Shown in pieces: positions 42,748 to 50,903 of a stretch of 58,551 nucleotides of DNA; positions within the stretch are counted from its first letter, which is position 1; each line of letters starts with the position of its first letter. Under the pieces are notes generated by a model. That model was not told where the DNA came from. It searched no databases and saw nothing but the letters and a program-made list of their open reading frames with translations. The stretch lies in the NCBI RefSeq assembly GCF_001645105.1, contig NZ_LKEG01000030.1, positions 176 to 58,726 of the forward strand, in the 5' to 3' direction. The stretch is from Pseudomonas marginalis. GTDB lineage: Bacteria > Pseudomonadota > Gammaproteobacteria > Pseudomonadales > Pseudomonadaceae. Both the position numbers and the translations under genes were made by a program.

Positions 42748-43460
42748 TATGATGCCTCCTGCACACCGGCGCCGTAGCGGCGCCCCAGCCAGCGCAATGC
42801 GGCGTTTGAAACACTGCTGAGCACCAAGTAGATCAACGCTGCGAGTAGCAAAAAGGCCAACAACTGCTGGCTGCTTTTGCCCGCCACTTGGGCCACTTTG
42901 ACCAAGTCCGCCAAGCCGATGATCGACACCAACGCAGTGGCCTTGAGCAAAACCATCCAGTTATTGCCCAGCCCAGGCAGGGCGAAGCGCATCATTTGAG
43001 GGAATATTACGTGCACAAAACCCTGGCTGAAGGTCATCCCCAAGGCCTTGGCGGCCTGGTACTGGCCGCGGGGCACGGCCAGCAAGGCGCCGCGAAAGGT
43101 TTCTGTGAAATAGGCGCCGTAGATAAACCCCAGGGTCAGCACGCCAGCGCTGAAAGGGTCGATCTCGATGTAGACCCAGCCCGCCGCCTTTGTCAGACGA
43201 CTCAAGCCTGTTTGCAGCCCGTAGAAGATCAACAACATCAACAGCAGGTCCGGTACCCCACGGATCAGGGTGGTGTAGAGCTGTGCGCAGATGCGCGAGG
43301 TCCTGACCTTGGACAACTTGGCGCCGGCCCCCAGCAAGCCGAAGACCAGCCCCAGCAGCAGTGACAGCAACGCCAGTTGCAGCGTGACCCAGACACCGCG
43401 CAATAACAGCGGCGCAAAACCGTCCAGGGTCGCGGCGAATTGCGTAAAAGTGGGTAGCAT
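42747..43460 (-). CDS. Polar-amino-acid ABC transporter permease (HisQ-like)
   Basis: Permease of 237 residues, the HisQ-like partner. LLRGVWVTLQLALLSLLLGLVFGLLGA is the first segment, YTTLIRGVPDLLLMLLIFYGLQ matches the HisQ/ArtQ signature, and QYQAAKALGMTFSQGFVHVIFPQMMRFALPG is the EAA loop that should contact an ATPase. It follows the binding-protein gene after 16 bases and overlaps the next permease by one base. Substrate class from the family: basic or polar amino acids, opines or related amines. Confidence 0.92.
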   Translation of the reverse strand: MLPTFTQFAATLDGFAPLLLRGVWVTLQLALLSLLLGLVFGLLGAGAKLSKVRTSRICAQLYTTLIRGVPDLLLMLLIFYGLQTGLSRLTKAAGWVYIEIDPFSAGVLTLGFIYGAYFTETFRGALLAVPRGQYQAAKALGMTFSQGFVHVIFPQMMRFALPGLGNNWMVLLKATALVSIIGLADLVKVAQVAGKSSQQLLAFLLLAALIYLVLSSVSNAALRWLGRRYGAGVQEAS

Positions 43461-43476
43461 TTTGCGCCCTCGCCGG

Positions 43477-44235
43477 TCATTGGCCGCTGAACATGCTCAC
43501 ACCCGGGAAATACTGCTCTTGCAGCCGGGCATAAGTACCATCAGCGTGTAGCGCCGCCAGCCCTTTATCCAGCAGGGTTTTCAAGGCCTGATTGCCTTTG
43601 GCGATGCCGATGGCACTTTTGGAAGGCATCAGTTCGCTCTCAATCAACGGCCCCAGTACAAACTTCGCACCTTGGTCGGAGTGTAAAAAACCGCTCTGCG
43701 CCTGCTGGGCATCCTGCAGTGAAGTGTGCAAACGACCCGCCACCAGATCGGCATACACCTGCTCCTGATCGGCATAAGCCACGATCCTCATGCCTTGTTT
43801 GGCGAGCACTTGCCGGGCGTAGGCTTCCTGGGTGCTGCCCTGCAAATAGCCTACGGCCTTGCCCTTGGACAACTCGGTGCCTGGGCGGAACACCATGGCG
43901 GTGGGGCTGGAAAAAACCTCCGAGGAGAAATCGATCACCTTCTGTCGTGCGTCAGTGACCGTCATTGAAGCCAGGATCGCATCGATCTTGCCGGCGTTCA
44001 GGCTGGGGATCAGGCCGTCGAAGTCGCTTTCGACCCATTGGCAACGAACGTTGAGGTTACTGCAAATGGCAGTGCCTACATCAACTTCGAAACCTGTCAA
44101 CGCTCCCTTACTGTCCTTGTAAGCAAACGGGGCGTAGTTGGGATCAACACCGAAACGTATTACCGTATATTCGTTGGCAAAGAGAGGCGTGTTTATAAAC
44201 AGTGTGACGAATAACATCAGGAGTATTTTTTTCAT
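43477..44235 (-). CDS. Periplasmic binding protein, HisJ/ArgT type
   Basis: Exported solute-binding protein of 252 residues with a signal peptide (about 1-20). The ligand site of the lysine/arginine/ornithine family is recognisable: FGVDPNYAPFAYKD, GFEVDVGTAICSNLNVRCQWVESDFDGLIPSLNAGKIDAI, ASMTVTDARQKVIDFS with the carboxylate-binding arginine, and TSLQDAQQA with the amine-binding aspartate. This suggests an alpha-amino acid or opine-like ligand. It lies between the amine-dehydrogenase gene (38 bases upstream) and the permeases. Confidence 0.9.
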   Translation of the reverse strand: MKKILLMLFVTLFINTPLFANEYTVIRFGVDPNYAPFAYKDSKGALTGFEVDVGTAICSNLNVRCQWVESDFDGLIPSLNAGKIDAILASMTVTDARQKVIDFSSEVFSSPTAMVFRPGTELSKGKAVGYLQGSTQEAYARQVLAKQGMRIVAYADQEQVYADLVAGRLHTSLQDAQQAQSGFLHSDQGAKFVLGPLIESELMPSKSAIGIAKGNQALKTLLDKGLAALHADGTYARLQEQYFPGVSMFSGQ

Positions 44236-44273
44236 TATTGTATTCCTCGTTATTAATGAAACAGCAGGACTGA

Positions 44274-46328
44274 CTACACTTCGATAAAAGGAATCTCTCG
44301 ACGTACAACTAAGGAATCAGCAGGCATATCAAACTCTCGTGCCATGCGATGCCCTGAATACACCGCTGCTGCAAGGGTGCCCGGCGCCACGCAGTCGCCG
44401 ATCAACGTCAGCGTGGTGATACCGGCCGCGCGCATCTGTTCGGGGGCGTTATGCAACGCCTGATACAACGCTTGCTCGGGCGCTCGCGAGGTGACCAACA
44501 ACAAGGACGCTGCGGGAATGAAGCGGGTTCGCTCGGTGTAGACACACCCGGCGATCACGCCTTCCGGCATGCCGCCGACCAGCGTGTGGGACGCGAGGAT
44601 CGTGACATCCAACTCCAGCAGGCGACGCTGGATGCGATGCTGCTCAAGGGTGTTATGGGTCCAGGTCGCCACATCCGCCGCCGGCGTAACGAAGATCACC
44701 TCCACACCCCGCGCCACCAAATACTCGGCCAGCACGCTGCCCATGTAATAGTGATCATCGTCGAACAGCAGCACCGGTGACGGCGGCAACACACCGGCCA
44801 TCACGTCGTCCGGCGTCAGCACGGGCAGGCACTCCAGGCCCGGTAACGGATGACGCAGGGCGCGTCCCAAGCCGTCCCGCCGCCAGTGTGAGCCGGTGGC
44901 GATAAACACGTGCTCGGCCGCGAAATCGAGCACGTCCTGGACTTGCAAGGGGCTTTCCCGATAAATCTCGACCGACGCCAGGCGGCTCAGGGCATCCAGT
45001 CGATAGTCGATAACCCGTGCCCAACTCGCCAGTCCGGGGAGGCGAGCCTCCAGCGCCACACGCCCACCCAGCGTGCGCAGGCTGTCGGTCAGCGCTACAT
45101 CCATCCCCCTCGCTCCCAGTACCCGTGCGCACTCGAGCCCTGCGGGCCCGGCGCCGACCACCAGCGCGCGCCCAGGCTGATGCGCTCGCTGGACCGACTC
45201 GGGGTGCCAGCCGCGTCGCCACTCCTCGCCCATGGTCGGGTTCTGGGTGCAACGTAAAGGCGTGCTGGTGTGGTCGCTGCTGACACACACATTGCAGCCT
45301 ATGCACTCACGAATTTCCTCCGCGCGCCCCTCTTCAATCTTCTTCGGCAAAAAAGGATCGGCAATCGAAGGGCGGGCCGCGCCAATCAGGTCGAGTACGC
45401 CGCGGCGGACCAGGGAGACCATGGTGTCCGGCGAGGTAAACCGCCCAACACCGACCACCGGCTTGCGGGTCAGCGCCTTGAGCCCCAACAGGAAGGCCTC
45501 TTGGTACCCCTCCGGGGCAAAGCGCGACGTCATGCTGTCGTTGGACCAATCGGCGACATTCACATCCCATAAATCCGGCAAGTCCGCCAACATCGAGAAA
45601 ATCTCAGCGCCTTCGCCCTCGCGACTCAAGCCACCCGCTGTCTGCTCATCCACCGCCAGGCGGACCGCCACAGCACACCGGTCTCCTACCGCATCGCGGG
45701 TGTCTTCAATCAGCTCGCGCAGCAGCCGCACGCGGTTCTCCAACACCCCGCCGTACTCATCGGTCCGCCGATTGTTGCGAGGCGTGAGGAAATGGAACGG
45801 CACGCTCAGGTCATGCCCGGCATACACATAAATGATGTCAAAACCTGCCTCCCGCGCCCGCAGTGCGGCCGCGCGGTGCATGGCGCGCAACTGCTGGATA
45901 TCGGCACGCGTCATGGCCCGCGCCTGTACGGGGTCGTAACCACGCACCGGCGTATGGGAGGGTGCCCAGGGGATTTCACGGCTGTAGCGGTTGGGGGCGG
46001 AGTAGCCATTGAACGCCAACTCGACACCGGCCAGCGAACCGTGCTGGTGGACCGCCTCACACATCCGCGCGAGTGCCGGGATGTCGCGTTCATCCCACAA
46101 GCGCGCCTCTATGTAGGGAGAGAACTCGCTCAGCGGGCTGATTTCACACTCCTCGGTACAGACCACGCCCCACCCGCCTTCGGCTTTTACCCCACGCATG
46201 CGTGCCATGGCCAATGGATGCACATGGCCCATGCCATTGCAGTGGGGAACTTGATAAAAGCGATTGCGGGTGCGAACCGGGCCGATTTGTACCGGTTCAA
46301 ACAGGATGTCATAGCGAGGATCGCGCAC
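44274..46328 (-). CDS. Amine dehydrogenase, TMADH/histamine-dehydrogenase family
   Basis: Iron-sulfur flavoprotein of 684 residues, collinear with trimethylamine dehydrogenase by memory. N-terminal barrel: Cys30 (FYQVPHCNGMG) for 6-S-cysteinyl FMN, Tyr169 and His172 (YVYAGH), Arg223, Asp264. Four cysteines (342, 345, 348, 360) should bind 4Fe-4S. The C-terminal half has an ADP site (RALVVGAGPAGLECARVLGA, from about 387). The substrate bowl, Tyr60/Trp264/Trp355 in TMADH, reads Glu60/Trp261/Asp352, near histamine dehydrogenase (Gln/Trp/Asp). Oxidative deamination or N-dealkylation of a cationic amine, with electrons to ETF, is likely. Start is GTG 46328 after GGGAG. The 228 bases upstream are AT-richer than the surroundings and hold no gene. 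Confidence 0.88.
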   Translation of the reverse strand: MRDPRYDILFEPVQIGPVRTRNRFYQVPHCNGMGHVHPLAMARMRGVKAEGGWGVVCTEECEISPLSEFSPYIEARLWDERDIPALARMCEAVHQHGSLAGVELAFNGYSAPNRYSREIPWAPSHTPVRGYDPVQARAMTRADIQQLRAMHRAAALRAREAGFDIIYVYAGHDLSVPFHFLTPRNNRRTDEYGGVLENRVRLLRELIEDTRDAVGDRCAVAVRLAVDEQTAGGLSREGEGAEIFSMLADLPDLWDVNVADWSNDSMTSRFAPEGYQEAFLLGLKALTRKPVVGVGRFTSPDTMVSLVRRGVLDLIGAARPSIADPFLPKKIEEGRAEEIRECIGCNVCVSSDHTSTPLRCTQNPTMGEEWRRGWHPESVQRAHQPGRALVVGAGPAGLECARVLGARGMDVALTDSLRTLGGRVALEARLPGLASWARVIDYRLDALSRLASVEIYRESPLQVQDVLDFAAEHVFIATGSHWRRDGLGRALRHPLPGLECLPVLTPDDVMAGVLPPSPVLLFDDDHYYMGSVLAEYLVARGVEVIFVTPAADVATWTHNTLEQHRIQRRLLELDVTILASHTLVGGMPEGVIAGCVYTERTRFIPAASLLLVTSRAPEQALYQALHNAPEQMRAAGITTLTLIGDCVAPGTLAAAVYSGHRMAREFDMPADSLVVRREIPFIEV

Positions 46329-46556
46329 AGGGCTACTCCCGAACAGGTACGTTCGTAAATGACTGCGTGATTAAGAAACTCGGTGTTAACTAATGGCGAG
46401 ATGTAACTGTGCTGAAGTAAGGGAAACTTCGAGGCGTTTTATTATTAATGCATCTATGACGCCCTCGGCGCACAGACGAAAACTGCTACTTTTCCAGCAG
46501 AATGTCCATGCACAACAGGAACATTTCAGAAGCGTCCTACAAATTTACAATGAACT

Positions 46557-46883
46557 TTACTTATCAGGCATCGGCATCGGAAACGGCATCACATTGCTGG
46601 TGCCCCGCGCCTCGCTGATCTTCGGCGTGCCCAGGCGCTCGACTTCATCGATGCGCACAATCGAATGCATCGGCACAAAACTGCGCACCACGCCTTCAAA
46701 CTGAGCTTTGAGCTTCTCCTCGCCCGGGTCGACGACCAACTGGGTGCGCTCGCCAAAGACGAATTCTTCCACCTCCAGGAAACCCCACAGATCGCTCTGA
46801 TAGATCTGCTTGGCGTACATTTCGAACACCTGGCCCTGGTTGAGGAAAATCACCTTATAGATTGGAGCTTCACGTTTGGTCAT
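46557..46883 (-). CDS. DUF1820 family protein
   Basis: A 108-residue cytoplasmic protein. The conserved part is IYKVIFLNQGQVFEMYAKQIYQSDLWGFLEVEEFVFGERTQLVVDPGEEKLKAEF-like, ending FVPMHSIVRIDEVERLG, which matches DUF1820 found next to miaB in Pseudomonas. ATG 46883 begins MTKREAPIYKV; a longer frame to 46901 adds six residues. Function is unknown. It is divergent from miaB and marks the right flank of the conserved core after the cassette. Confidence 0.88.
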   Translation of the reverse strand: MTKREAPIYKVIFLNQGQVFEMYAKQIYQSDLWGFLEVEEFVFGERTQLVVDPGEEKLKAQFEGVVRSFVPMHSIVRIDEVERLGTPKISEARGTSNVMPFPMPMPDK

Positions 46884-46976
46884 GGTGGGCGAGGAACACA
46901 TGGGGGATATAAAAGAGGGCGCGAACTATAGCATGGCACCCGATGCACAGCGCTAGGAACCGATGGGCATGACCCC

Positions 46977-46982
46977 TATAAT
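46977..46982 (+). promoter_or_regulatory. Candidate -10 box for miaB
   Basis: A perfect TATAAT lies 32 bases before the miaB start, followed by GCGCGG. No good -35 is seen at 17 bases, so activity may depend on other contacts. Confidence 0.4.
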
Positions 46983-47014
46983 GCGCGGTTCTTTACCACC
47001 AGTTGACGATTCCC

Positions 47015-48343
47015 ATGGCCAAGAAGCTTTACATCGAAACCCACGGTTGCCAGATGAACGAGTACGACAGCTCGCGCATGGTCGACTTGCTGGGTGAACA
47101 CCAGGCCCTGGAAGTCACCGCCCGCGCCGAAGATGCCGACGTGATCCTGCTCAATACCTGCTCGATCCGCGAGCGGGCCCAGGACCGTGTGTACTCGCAG
47201 CTGGGCCGCTGGCGCGAATTGAAGCTGGCCAACCCGGACATGGTGATCGCCGTCGGCGGTTGCGTGGCCAGCCAGGAAGGCGCTGCGATCCGCGACCGCG
47301 CGCCCTATGTCGACGTGGTCTTCGGCCCGCAGACCCTGCACCGACTGCCGGAAATGATCGACGCCGCCCGTATCACCAAGCTGCCGCAGGTTGACGTCTC
47401 GTTCCCGGAAATCGAAAAGTTCGACCACTTGCCCGAGCCGCGTATCGACGGGCCGAGCGCCTATGTGTCGGTGATGGAAGGCTGCAGCAAGTACTGCACG
47501 TTCTGCGTGGTGCCCTACACCCGTGGCGAGGAAGTCAGCCGGCCATTTGACGACGTGCTGTCGGAAATCATCCACCTGGCCGAAAACGGCGTGCGCGAAG
47601 TGACCCTGCTGGGCCAGAACGTCAACGGCTATCGCGGCCTGACCCAGGACGGCCGCCTGGCCGACTTGGCGGAGCTGATCCGCGTGGTCGCAGCGGTGGA
47701 CGGTATCGAACGGATTCGCTACACCACCTCGCACCCGTTGGAATTCTCCGACAGCCTCATCCAGGCCCACGCCGAAGTGCCGGAACTGGTCAAGCACCTG
47801 CACTTGCCGGTGCAGTCGGGTTCGGACCGCATTTTGTCAGCGATGAAGCGCAACCACACCGCACTGGAATACAAGTCCAAACTGCGCAAACTGCGCGCGG
47901 CGGTGCCGGGCATCTGCATCAGCTCGGACTTCATCGTCGGCTTCCCCGGTGAAACCGAGAAAGACTTCCAGCAGACCATGAAGCTGATCGAAGACGTCGG
48001 TTTCGACTTCTCCTACTCGTTCGTCTACAGCCAGCGCCCCGGCACCCCGGCGGCCGACCTGGTGGATGAAACCCCGGAAGCGCTGAAAAAAGAGCGTCTC
48101 AACGCCTTGCAACATCGTTTGAACCAGCAGGGTTTCGAGATCAGCCGACAAATGGTCGGTTCCACCCAACGCATCCTGGTCACCGACTACTCGAAAAAAG
48201 ACCCGGGTGAACTGCAGGGCCGTACCGAGAACAACCGAATCGTCAACTTCCGTTGCGACAATCCGACCCTGATCGGCCAGTTTGCCGATGTGCACATCGA
48301 TGCGGCTCAGCCCCATTCGTTGCGTGGGTCGTTGTTGCAATAA
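47015..48343 (+). CDS. miaB: tRNA methylthiotransferase MiaB
   Basis: Adds the methylthio group at C2 of i6A37 in tRNAs reading UNN codons. The 442-residue protein has the N-terminal cluster cysteines (Cys12 in [11 protein letters not shown], then [10 protein letters not shown] and GGCVASQEG), the radical-SAM motif CSKYCTFC ([19 protein letters not shown]), [12 protein letters not shown], and a C-terminal TRAM domain from about 375. ATG 47015 is the family start. Monocistronic, closed by a REPIN. Confidence 0.97.
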   Translation: MAKKLYIETHGCQMNEYDSSRMVDLLGEHQALEVTARAEDADVILLNTCSIRERAQDRVYSQLGRWRELKLANPDMVIAVGGCVASQEGAAIRDRAPYVDVVFGPQTLHRLPEMIDAARITKLPQVDVSFPEIEKFDHLPEPRIDGPSAYVSVMEGCSKYCTFCVVPYTRGEEVSRPFDDVLSEIIHLAENGVREVTLLGQNVNGYRGLTQDGRLADLAELIRVVAAVDGIERIRYTTSHPLEFSDSLIQAHAEVPELVKHLHLPVQSGSDRILSAMKRNHTALEYKSKLRKLRAAVPGICISSDFIVGFPGETEKDFQQTMKLIEDVGFDFSYSFVYSQRPGTPAADLVDETPEALKKERLNALQHRLNQQGFEISRQMVGSTQRILVTDYSKKDPGELQGRTENNRIVNFRCDNPTLIGQFADVHIDAAQPHSLRGSLLQ

Positions 48344-48363
48344 TGACCTGATTAACACCGAGT

Positions 48364-48460
48364 CAATGTGGGAGGGGGCTTGCCCCCGATGGCGGCGAAT
48401 CAGATCACACATTTATTGCTGACACATCGCTATCGGGGGCAAGCCCCCTCCCACATTTGA
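48364..48460. repeat. REPIN (inverted REP pair)
   Basis: CAATGTGGGAGGGGGCTTGC and its inverted partner flank a 45-odd-base centre between miaB and phoH. The right unit ends 99 bases before the chosen phoH start, showing that longer phoH frames would translate repeat sequence. Confidence 0.92.
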
Positions 48461-48558
48461 ACTGCATGGCATCAGGGTTAGATAAGTGCTTTCGTACCCG
48501 CGCCTCTGGCGTTATTCTCTATTTCACCTCAACAGCCAAAGGGCGGCTAAAAGCGACC

Positions 48559-49563
48559 TTGAACGCACCCATAGTAGAACCCCATCGTTTTCTCCTCGAG
48601 CCTTTTGAAGCTCGCCGTTTCGCCAACCTGTGCGGACAGTTCGACGAGCACCTGCGCCTGATCGAACAACGCCTGAGCATCGAGATCCGCAACCGCGGCA
48701 ATCAGTTCGAGCTCATTGGTGAACCTCAACACACCACGTCCGCAGAAAACCTGCTGCGCCGTCTCTACCGCGAAACCAAAGGCAGTGAACTGTCGCCGGA
48801 AACGGTGCACCTGTACCTGCAGGAATCGGCAGTGGAAGACCTGGCCAACAATCCTGTGGCCGAAGCCAGCGTGGCCCTGCGTACCAAAAAAGGCATGATT
48901 CGCCCGCGCGGCTTGAATCAGCAGAAGTACGTCAAGGAAATCCTCGGCAACGACATCAACTTCGGCATCGGCCCCGCCGGTACCGGCAAGACCTACCTGG
49001 CCGTGGCCTGCGCGGTCGACGCACTGGAGCGCGAGCAAGTGCGCCGCATCTTGCTGGTGCGCCCGGCGGTCGAGGCGGGCGAAAAGCTCGGCTTCCTGCC
49101 CGGCGACCTGGCCCAGAAGATCGACCCGTACCTGCGCCCGCTCTACGACGCACTCTACGAGATGCTCGGCTTTGAATACGTGGCCAAGCTGATCGAGCGC
49201 CAGGTGATCGAGATCGCCCCGCTGGCCTACATGCGCGGGCGCACCCTGAACAACAGCTTCATCATCCTCGACGAAAGCCAGAACACCACGGTCGAGCAAA
49301 TGAAGATGTTCCTCACCCGGATCGGTTTCGGCTCTACCGCCGTGATCACTGGCGACGTCACCCAGGTCGACTTGCCCAAGGGCACCAAGTCGGGCCTGGC
49401 CCAGGTGATCGAGGTGCTCAAGGACGTACCGGGCATCAGCTTCACGCACTTCATGCCCAAGGACGTGGTCCGCCATCCGCTGGTGCAGCGTATTGTCGAA
49501 GCCTACGAGCGCTTCGACCATCGCGACGATGCGCCGGCCAAGGACGTGCGCCGCGATGCTTGA
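48559..49563 (+). CDS. ybeZ: PhoH-like ATPase (YbeZ)
   Basis: P-loop ATPase of 334 residues, partner of the ribosome/rRNA endonuclease YbeY. Walker A is [22 protein letters not shown], Walker B is [26 protein letters not shown], and [11 protein letters not shown] and [12 protein letters not shown] follow. The start is a TTG at 48559 ([20 protein letters not shown]), chosen because it matches the family N-terminus; the frame stays open upstream to 48457 but runs back to the REPIN. It overlaps ybeY by eight bases and heads the ybeZ-ybeY-corC-lnt operon. Confidence 0.93.
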   Translation: MNAPIVEPHRFLLEPFEARRFANLCGQFDEHLRLIEQRLSIEIRNRGNQFELIGEPQHTTSAENLLRRLYRETKGSELSPETVHLYLQESAVEDLANNPVAEASVALRTKKGMIRPRGLNQQKYVKEILGNDINFGIGPAGTGKTYLAVACAVDALEREQVRRILLVRPAVEAGEKLGFLPGDLAQKIDPYLRPLYDALYEMLGFEYVAKLIERQVIEIAPLAYMRGRTLNNSFIILDESQNTTVEQMKMFLTRIGFGSTAVITGDVTQVDLPKGTKSGLAQVIEVLKDVPGISFTHFMPKDVVRHPLVQRIVEAYERFDHRDDAPAKDVRRDA

Positions 49564-50014
49564 GCTAGACCTGCAGCTGGCCACCGAAGCGCCCGCCCCC
49601 AGCGAAGCACAGTTCCGTGAATGGTGCGCCCTGGCCCTGCGCCAGCGCACCGCCGACTCGGAACTGACCATTCGCCTGGTCGACGAGCCCGAGGGCCGCG
49701 AGCTGAACCACACCTGGCGCCAGAAGGATTACGCGACCAACGTGCTGTCCTTCCCCGCCGACGTGCCGGATGAACTGCTGGATATCCCGTTGCTGGGCGA
49801 CTTGGTCATCTGTGTCGAGGTGGTGGAGCGCGAAGCGAAGGAACAGGGCAAGGAACTTGAGGCCCACTGGGCTCATCTAGTCATCCACGGCTGCTTGCAT
49901 CTCTTGGGTTACGACCATATAGACGATGACGAAGCCGAGGAAATGGAAACACTGGAACAAACGTTGCTTGCAGAATTGGGTCATCCGGACCCGTATGCAG
50001 ACGACGACGCTTAA
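49556..50014 (+). CDS. ybeY: Endoribonuclease YbeY
   Basis: Zinc-dependent endoribonuclease for 16S rRNA 3'-end maturation and late 70S ribosome quality control. The 152-residue protein carries the metal motif [11 protein letters not shown] (three histidines) near residue 112, preceded by [13 protein letters not shown] and [18 protein letters not shown] 49556 overlaps the ybeZ stop; longer frames lie inside ybeZ and are rejected. Confidence 0.95.
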   Translation: MLELDLQLATEAPAPSEAQFREWCALALRQRTADSELTIRLVDEPEGRELNHTWRQKDYATNVLSFPADVPDELLDIPLLGDLVICVEVVEREAKEQGKELEAHWAHLVIHGCLHLLGYDHIDDDEAEEMETLEQTLLAELGHPDPYADDDA

Positions 50015-50055
50015 AAACACTCAACTGTAACAATAAAGGATTCAGAGTAATCGCT

Positions 50056-50895
50056 ATGAGCGAAGACCGATCGAGCAACGGGCAGAAGTCATGGCTGGGT
50101 AAACTGACCCAGGCTTTTGCCCACGAGCCGAAAAACCGCCAGGAGCTGCTTGAGCTGCTGCGCGAGGCCCATCAGAACAAGTTGCTGGACAGCGAAGCGC
50201 TGGCCATTGTCGAAGGCGCCATCCAGGTGGCTGACCTGCAAGTACGGGACATCATGGTCCCGCGCTCGCAGATGATCAGCATCAAGGCGACCCAGACTCC
50301 ACGGGAATTCCTCCCGGCCGTGATCGACTCGGCGCACTCGCGCTACCCGGTGATCGGTGAAAGCCATGACGACGTCATGGGCGTCCTGCTGGCCAAGGAC
50401 CTGCTGCCGCTGATCCTCAAGGAGAATGGCGACAGCTTCAACATCAAGGACCTGCTGCGTCCGGCCACCTTCGTGCCTGAGTCCAAGCGCCTGAATGTGC
50501 TGTTGCGCGAGTTCCGCGCCAACCACAATCACATGGCCATTGTGATCGACGAATACGGTGGCGTGGCGGGCCTGGTCACGATTGAAGACGTGCTGGAACA
50601 GATCGTCGGCGACATCGAAGACGAACACGACGTTGAAGAAGACAGCTACATCAAGCCACTGCCCAGCGGTGACTTCCTGATCAAGGCATTGACGCCGATC
50701 GAGACCTTCAACGAGTTCTTCGACAGCGAATTCTCCGACGACGAGTTCGACACCGTCGGCGGCTTGGTGATGAGTGCGTTTGGCCATCTGCCAAAACGTA
50801 ACGAAACCACCGAAATCGGCGCTTATCGCTTCCGCATCCTGAATGCCGATAGCCGCCGGATTCACTTGATCCGCCTGACACCTATTGCTCGCTAA
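50056..50895 (+). CDS. corC: CorC/YbeX CBS-domain protein
   Basis: HlyC/CorC-family protein of 279 residues linked to Mg2+/Co2+ efflux and ribosome homeostasis. Two CBS domains (about 68-185) hold IMVPRSQMISIKATQTPREFLP and MAIVIDEYGGVAGLVTIEDVLEQIVGDIEDE. A CorC_HlyC domain follows at about 200-275 (FDTVGGLVMSAFGHLPKRNE). No membrane segment is present. A clear AAGGA lies upstream of ATG 50056, and lnt follows eight bases after the stop. Confidence 0.93.
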   Translation: MSEDRSSNGQKSWLGKLTQAFAHEPKNRQELLELLREAHQNKLLDSEALAIVEGAIQVADLQVRDIMVPRSQMISIKATQTPREFLPAVIDSAHSRYPVIGESHDDVMGVLLAKDLLPLILKENGDSFNIKDLLRPATFVPESKRLNVLLREFRANHNHMAIVIDEYGGVAGLVTIEDVLEQIVGDIEDEHDVEEDSYIKPLPSGDFLIKALTPIETFNEFFDSEFSDDEFDTVGGLVMSAFGHLPKRNETTEIGAYRFRILNADSRRIHLIRLTPIAR

Positions 50896-50903
50896 GGACT
50901 GAA

